DNA from: Dryas octopetala
Lineage: Eukaryota > Streptophyta > Magnoliopsida > Rosales > Rosaceae
Length of the DNA stretch: 64,000 bases
Reading direction: 5' to 3'
Assembly: GCA_963921425.1 (NCBI GenBank)
Contig: OY992833.1
Span: forward strand, 8,219,228 to 8,283,227
The translations under genes and the position numbers were made by a program. This document shows positions 58,042 through 64,000 of the stretch, in pieces. A model generated the notes under the pieces. That model did not search any database. It saw nothing but the letters and a program-made list of their open reading frames with translations, and was not told the DNA's origin. Every line of letters begins with the position of its first letter. The stretch's first letter is position 1.

Positions 58042-60388
58042 TGTTGTATGTTTTCCTAGAGCAATTATAATAAACCTTTTTAACAACTCTAGGTTAACTC
58101 GCAAGTGCACGAATCGCTAAGTAGCAAAGCTTACAAATACGAGGTCGATCCCACAGGGAATTGTACTAGCGTACGATTACTAACTCAATTAAATTCGATT
58201 AAATCAACTCTAACTCACACACGCAAATGGGGGGTTTTGATTGGTTTTTGAGACTATAAAAACTAACAGATAAATGACAAAACTTTAAAATAACAACTGA
58301 ATGAATTTGGATAAAACAATAATAAAGAAACACTAGGGGTCAGAATCCACCACTAGCATACCATTCACTCTACTATGGATATTAACAATCAATAAGTAAA
58401 CATGTTGACAAAGTTCGTCTACTAAAAGGTTTGGCTAGTCACTTTTAGCAATTACTCCCCTTACTGTGCATAAACTAAGAGCTTCTTGGGCCTTCCTTAG
58501 CCAGTTAACTTGCATGTTCCCTAGTTCTAAGCTAAGGCAGCTGTTACCCATGCAAGAGTCGTTACGATCTGTGAGAGTGACAAACACATAGCGCATGGCT
58601 CCAAATTAATGTACTGTATGTCATCTATGATCTCTTTTCTCATGAATATTATCTTAGGATACCCACTTGTTGCCTATTGAAACTATCATCCTTTCGAGCT
58701 TATTTAGTTTCACAACATATATCTAGATGCATGCAACCTAAGGTGATCAGTCAAAAATGCGAAACAAATAGATTCAATTTAAACAGAGATCCAAGATTTG
58801 TCAACATATAAACAATCAAAATATTAATAATCCATAGTAAAAGTGAACAGCAATGCTAGGGCTTCATCCTAGCCCTAGCTCAATATTCAGCTACACATAA
58901 TTAAATTCACAAATAAATAATGCATAATTAAAACAATGAAAATAAAAGAAAGGGAAGAAGAAATCAAGCCACGAATGATGGAGTGGAGGTGCGGCTGCAA
59001 GGTGATGGCGTGATTGGGCTGCTGCTCGGCCTTGGGCTCCACGGCAAAGAGGTGAAGATGCTCGGCAAGGTGGCAGCAAGGTGGTGGTGCGTGGCTAACG
59101 TTGGTGGCTGCGGCTTGGTGGCGCAACTTAGTGGTGGTGGCTGCGGCTTCAATGATTCCTCCTTCTTCGGTTCAGCACACAATAAAAGAAACACAATGAG
59201 AGGGGCTGGGGTGCTCGGCCACAAGAGAAAAGAAGAAAAAATAAAAAGAGAGAAAGAGAGAGTGTGGCTGCGGCTAGAGAAGAACAAGAGAGAAGGTGGC
59301 TGCTAGGGGTTGCGGCCAGAAAATAAGAAAAAGAAAAAGAGAGAGAGAGAGCAAGGGTGTGCGGCAAGGAAAAGAAAAGAAAACAAAAACTAACTAGGGT
59401 TTCTGAAAAATAAAAGAGAAGAGACAACACTTCAGAACAGAACCCCTTTTCTGATTTTTAGAGATATATTTATAGAGGGAAGTGGGGCTGAGATTTCTCT
59501 TTCTCTTCAATGTGGGATAAGTGCATTCCTTGCACACCAAGGCTTATAATTTTCGGCCAAGCATGGGCCTTGGGCTGATTTGGGCTCTTTTTGGGCGTAA
59601 CTCCTTTTTCAGCTCGCGGAACTGCTGCGCTACCTCCACTAAAATGGCCATATCTTGAGCTAGAAAACTCAGAATCGAAATCCGTAAAATTCCCTGCGAA
59701 GCTAACATCCGTAGCTTTCAAACCATATATGGCATGACATCTGATTCGATCTGTAGAAATACAGAATCACTGTCGAAATTTAGTGTCTAGTTTCCAGGGT
59801 TTTGACTTTTTCTTCAACTAGGACTCCTTGTGATCTTTGACTGAATCTTGTGAGATTTTTCTTGAGCATGAAGGATTCCTTTCATTTGGGCCTTGGATCA
59901 GCTGAGTGGGTGCGAATTCCTTGGGCTTGCGGACTCTTGGATAACACAACTTGGGCTTCCACCATTTGGGCTAGCAATAGGCGTATGGCCTTGGTCCTTT
60001 GGGCTAGGGTTATGTGCATGGCCCATAGTGCATGGGCTGCATGGGTGGTCCATGTCATGAGATGATGTGGCACGGTTGACCATTGACTTTGACCTTTGAC
60101 TTTGACCAAAAGTCAACCTTGACCAAAAAGATTCCCCAAAAGATTCTGTCTAAGATTCTTCAAAGATTCCTTCCAGATTCATGATCCTTCTAGAAGATTC
60201 CCTCAAGATTCTTTTTCTCATTTTTTCCATTTTTAGCTCAAAATAGCTTCATTTAGCTTCTTTCTCCATCATTGCTTCATTTAACCTGCAAAACACTAAA
60301 ACAAACTAACAAGACCTAAAATATCGAGTTCTTGCACTCTAGGTTAGGGAATTAATATCATAAAATGATGCAAATTGGACACTCAACA
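58042..60388 (-). repeat. 5' LTR of Athila element 3 (2347 bp)
   Basis: Nearly identical to 48359-50704. TATA box at 59465-59474; AGATTC array at 60129-60211. It ends at 60388 against the TSD copy CGCGC (60389-60393). Confidence 0.95.
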
Positions 60389-60393
60389 CGCGC

Positions 60394-60841
60394 AACACTC
60401 AAGAATTGAAGAACAGGGCTCAAAAGCTCACTTAGGTCATGCAAGTCTACTCTATTATGCATATAATCATTAGTAATGCTAATCTCAACCTAAATTCATA
60501 TCAACAAGGCCAAATGACATAGAATTGCAAGATATGTTATGGAACACTATTAGAATGAAAAGAACACCAAATATACACACAATACTAAAACATGCTCATA
60601 AGAATCATGCACACTCAAATCAATTAGTTGGGGACTCAAAACGACCTGAAACAACCAAAATGACTCAAAAACTTTTTGTTTTTAAAACAATGTCGCACAC
60701 TTCTAAAGAATCACATCCATCACTAAGGTGAATGAGATCTAACGAAAACGTGCATTTTGATGTGGGTTTTGACACCCTAAGTTTAAAAACAAAAGAAAAA
60801 GTTTTTTCCTAAATTAAAAACACCTAAAAACACTAAAAACG

Positions 60842-60872
<31 letters not shown>

Positions 60873-61253
60873 CTAAAAACACTCAAAAACACTTAAAACA
60901 CCCTAAACACTTGTTCTAACCTAAAAACACTAACAAACGACAATTGCCCTTCCCCCCACACTTAAATGATACATTGCCCTCAATGTATATGAAATAAATG
61001 CAAGAATGATCAAATTAAGCGAAACGGGAAATTGCAAATATCCAAAACCAAAGAAACACACCAAAATGAAAAATTGTCTTATGAAGCGAAATAAAGAAAC
61101 TGTTTACTTGCGTACGCAAGCGTGGACACTCCAAGGGTAGGCGCGGCCTCCTTGGTCCTCGATGACTCCTCCTCCATTATTCGAAACAAAAACTTGGGTT
61201 GCCTCCCAATAAGCGCTTGTTTTTCTGTCTTCAGCCTGACATTGCCTTCTCCT
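60394..61253 (-). other. 3' noncoding region of element E, ORF-proximal part
   Basis: Continues the E 3' region after the element 3 insertion. It is homologous to 2b at about 8950-9540, with an oligo-T tract (60846-60872), a diverged PPT-like motif (about 60950-60963), the conserved hairpin with a compensatory change (60969-60988) and the post-stop hairpin (61193-61210, outer pair lost). It leads directly into the E ORF stop at 61254. Confidence 0.72.
60969..60988 (-). other. Conserved 3'-region hairpin, element E, covarying
   Basis: ATACATTG...CAATGTAT. The second pair is T-A instead of the A-T seen in the Athila copies, and pairing is kept. Loop CCCT instead of TCCT. Confidence 0.65.
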
Positions 61254-64000
61254 CTACTTGCGTCCTTTCCTCTTCCTCTTGCCATTGCTACTCTCGGCAC
61301 TCCCTAAGAATGAACTGAAGAAGCTCTCCATCTCTAACTTCTCCTCTCCATAAAAAGTGATCTCCTCGTTTTGTGGCATCTCGGAAGTGAGCAAATACAC
61401 CTCTTGCTTGGTGTAGTGCCGAATCTTCATGGTACTCTCCAATGCTTTGTACTCCATGTTAGAGGTGCACAAAACTGGTCTCCCAAGAATAATAGAAACG
61501 TCGCCCGGAAGTCTCGGCACATCTAGCTGTTGATGTGTTTTCTTAGAACAAAATAAACAATTATCTCATTCTAAGTTTACTCGCAAGTGCACGAATCGCA
61601 TCAGTAGCAAAGCGTACAAGCACGAGGTCGATCCCACAGGGAATGGTTAATATACAATAAATCAATGCAATTAATCTCTAAAATAACTAAATGGGGGTTT
61701 TTGAAAAGATGAAACACACGCACACATCACCACACGCACACACACTTTATTCTATCTTGCAATGTTAAGCTTTCAGTTTCAAATCAGATAAGCATGCAAT
61801 AACCATCCAAGGCTAATGACAGTTAATTTGAACACAACATATTAAAGTTTGACAGCTAAAAAGGTTTGGCTAGTTACTTTCTCGCCATTGTTCTCCTAAT
61901 GCATAAACTAAGAGCTTCTTGGGCCTTCCTTAGCCAGTTAACCTACATGTTCCCTAGTTCAAGCTAAGGCAGCTGTTACCCATGCAGGAGTCATTAAGTT
62001 TTATGAGAACGTCAAACATGCACAACATATAAGCTTTGACTATTTCCTTATAGAGGTCGCCCAACCCCACTACCAAGAATAATCCCTTATTCCCTTGTTA
62101 CTTGTGGTTTAGTGTCTTTGACTATTTCACAGCTAAACCTAACAGATAAACTAGATGCAATTACCCTAAGGTGGCCAGTCAAAGGATGCAAATAACTAGT
62201 GACGGGGGTTCTAATAGATAGTGGAAATTTAATACGCGCAAACATCAAACTAACAGACCAAGAGACGGATAAACGATTTGTTAAAGCATACGAATCCATT
62301 AATCGACCTACGACTAACATGCAAGATAGAATAACTAATCTACATAATTAAATAAAATAAATAAAAACAAAACAGCAACCAATAAATAAAATCCCAATTC
62401 ATGCTTGCAAAAGGAAATCAGAAACGCAAATTAAACAAACTTAAAAACATAAACTAAACAACTAAATCAGATTGCATAAATTAAATTGCATAAACATAAA
62501 CAACTAACTAAAATCAGAACCAAGGCTATAACTAATGAAATTTAGAAACTTAATTAAATAAATTCAGAGTCACAAGATAATGAATTCAGAAACATAAACT
62601 AACTTGAAATAAGAAAACTAGACGAAAAATCAAAGAAACCAAGTGAGAGGGCTGCGGCAAGGCAAGAGAGAAGGCAACCTCCACAAACAATTGGCTCACG
62701 GCTGGGGTGAGCTAGGGCTTGCGGCAATGGGGTCCTCCTTCCTTGCTTCCACGCCTCTCCTCTCTCTCTCTCACCCTTCGGCTATTCCTCACACAAAATA
62801 AAGGCTGAACTAAAAACCTAAAACAGAAAAATAAAACTAGGAGAAGAGAAGGGAATTTCGGCTGGAGTGTGTAGGTGCAAAAAGTGATGCTAGGGTTCTG
62901 AATGAAAGGGATTTAAATAGAGGAACATTCCTTGAGAGGCAAGGAGGCTGAAGCTTGCGGCTGCTAGGGTTTCCCTTTCCTAGTTGCTTGCGGCTTCAGC
63001 TAGGGCTAGCTGACTAGGGCCTTGCGTGTTGGGCTGCTCCCTTTGGGCTTAAGTGGCTCACGCCTAGCCTGGCTAGGGTCCCTCCTTGGCGCATGGGCTG
63101 GTAGTCTTGGGCTTTGGGCTCGCATGTTGGGCTTCCATGTTGGGCTTCAGTTGCTTGCACAAGATGGGCTAGGGTTTCACTCCATGGGCTTCCATCTTGG
63201 GCTTGTAACCTTGGGCTTGCGCATGGCCCCTTGGCTGCTAGGGTTTGCATGGCATGCATGCGCATGCATGGGCTGCCATCTTCCTCCTTGCGCATGGCCT
63301 TTGGGCTGCTAGGGTTTGGGCCCATGCATGTGCATGCATGGCCCACTTGGTTCGGCATCCCTAGGGCCCATGGGCCCTCCACTTTTAACTTCCCATTTTG
63401 CCCCTCATTTCTATTTGAATTCAAATTCATTTCTTCCCTCCATTCATTTCCATGGATGTCCACCACCTTCTGGAAGCTTCTGGAACCTTGAAAAACATTT
63501 CCTGGTGCAACTAGGATTCCTTGAAAATGAGAGATTCCTTATCCATTTCGACTTCTCGTAATGACCATATTGCCCCTGGGGTCTCCTAGTGTCACTAGGA
63601 CTCCTTTCCCTAGTTGGGTTAGGTTTCCTAGTTCAACCAGGATTTCCTGTTCGAATCAGGATTTCACATTTCTGGCTCCGCAATGATGGTTCTGGACTTG
63701 ATGTTTCCTAGTGTGACTAGGAATCCTCATTTGACTAGGATTTCTGCACTTTTCCTGGTTTGACCAGGATTTCACTCGTTTTCCTGGTTTGACCAGGAAA
63801 TGTCCCAAAATGGCTCCATTTGCTTCTTTTTCTCATTTCTGCTTTATTTGACCTGAAAACACAAAAACAAGACAAGAAACACAAAATAGCGAGTTCTAAC
63901 ACTCTAGGTTAAGGAATTAGTATCATAAGTGATGCAAAATGCACACTCATCACTAGCACTAAGAAATCAGAGGGAATTAGTAATTTACGACATTTAACCA
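61254..64000 (-). pseudogene. C-terminal end of element E ORF: protease end followed by a stop (interrupted)
   Basis: The reading frame spans 63958-64000 and 61254-61527, split by a solo LTR (61528-63952); one TSD copy restores the frame in the reading across the junction. It contains IPSDFLVLD and the protease hallmark SIILGRPVL, comparable to MPADFIILE and PIILGRPFM in 2b. About 75 residues later the frame ends with a basic tail and a stop. The protease catalytic DTG/DLG segment would lie beyond the window. No RT, RNase H or integrase sequence follows; instead the Athila-like 3' region begins. This fits a gag-protease-only non-autonomous element. An internal deletion of pol in this one copy is the alternative. 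Confidence 0.65.
61528..63952 (-). repeat. Solo family-B LTR (2425 bp), TSD CTAGC
   Basis: Ends TGTTGATGTG and GCACACTCATCA with a perfect TSD CTAGC at 61523-61527 and 63953-63957, inserted in the protease coding part of element E. It is very similar to the solo at 41687-44116. Frames at 63014-63561 are LTR sequence rich in CATGCATG and GGGCTTG repeats, not genes. Confidence 0.94.

Larger units (their letters stand above)
48359..60388 (-). mobile_element. Complete young Athila element 3 (12,030 bp), TSD CGCGC
   Basis: Two LTRs of 2346 and 2347 bp differ, as far as I could find, by one indel and two substitutions. A perfect 5-bp TSD CGCGC flanks the element (48354-48358 and 60389-60393). PBS, gag-pol, 3' region and PPT are all in place. 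The near-identity of the LTRs makes it the most recent full insertion for which both LTRs can be compared. Its gag-pol has a single premature stop. The U3 differs from all other LTRs in the window. Confidence 0.96.
40019..64000 (-). mobile_element. Element E: B-family, Athila-related, apparently gag-protease only (continues beyond window)
   Basis: Own sequence is 40019-41686, 44122-44804 and 47178-47189 (3' LTR); 47190-48358 and 60394-61527 (PPT and 3' region, then ORF end); and 63958-64000 (protease). The rest is four later insertions. Left flank TCCCA (40014-40018) is the presumed TSD. The 3' region is homologous to that of the Athila elements, but the ORF ends soon after the protease, so RT, RNase H and integrase are absent. 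Confidence 0.8.

Overview
This window is plant nuclear DNA, almost certainly from an angiosperm with a large repeat-rich genome. I see no cellular gene. Essentially every base belongs to LTR retrotransposons or to one satellite array. The coding elements are Ty3/gypsy elements of the Athila lineage. The evidence is a single gag-protease-RT-RNase H-integrase ORF of about 1751 codons, RT motif FMDD, a DX35E-type integrase followed by a GPY/F domain, a primer-binding site complementary to the 3' end of tRNA-Asp, and LTRs of 2.2-2.5 kb. I cannot name the species; the density of nested insertions suggests pericentromeric heterochromatin.

The layout is a Russian doll whose levels can be ordered from 5-bp target-site duplications (TSDs). 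On the left, Athila element 1 (minus, 1-4414, running off the window) sits in the gag of Athila 2a. Elements 2a and 2b form a head-to-tail array sharing one LTR (4415-17151). That array sits in a family-B LTR (17152-21427), which also holds a solo family-C LTR (18949-21394, TSD TATCA). The B LTR interrupts Athila element 4 (plus, 21428-35390). Element 4 also carries a solo LTR of an unrelated family (22859-25459) and, inside its 3' LTR, a further stack of three solo LTRs (27611-34802; TSDs ACATA, CCAGT, TTTGT). All of this lies inside older LTR remnants (35391-36353) that abut a 150/245-bp satellite (36354-38855).

On the right, a C LTR (38856-40018) inserted in the satellite is interrupted by element E (minus, 40019 to beyond 64000). 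E has B-family LTRs and, where visible, a protease-end ORF that stops before any RT. It therefore looks like a non-autonomous gag-protease element. E is interrupted by two solo LTRs inside its 3' LTR (41687-44116, TSD TGCAT; 44805-47172, TSD AAAAT), by the complete young Athila element 3 (48359-60388, TSD CGCGC) and by another solo B LTR (61528-63952, TSD CTAGC).

The two nearly intact polyproteins are each disabled differently. Element 2b has a full-length ORF but lysine at the catalytic integrase glutamate position. Element 3 keeps that glutamate but has one in-frame TAG in gag. The noncoding parts are also structured. The U3 regions carry a cluster of CCTAGT-N3-ACTAGG inverted repeats and TTGAC (W-box-like) clusters. 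The roughly 1.8-kb 3' region after pol has no env ORF, but it has a hairpin with covariation between lineages and three copies of the polypurine-tract motif.
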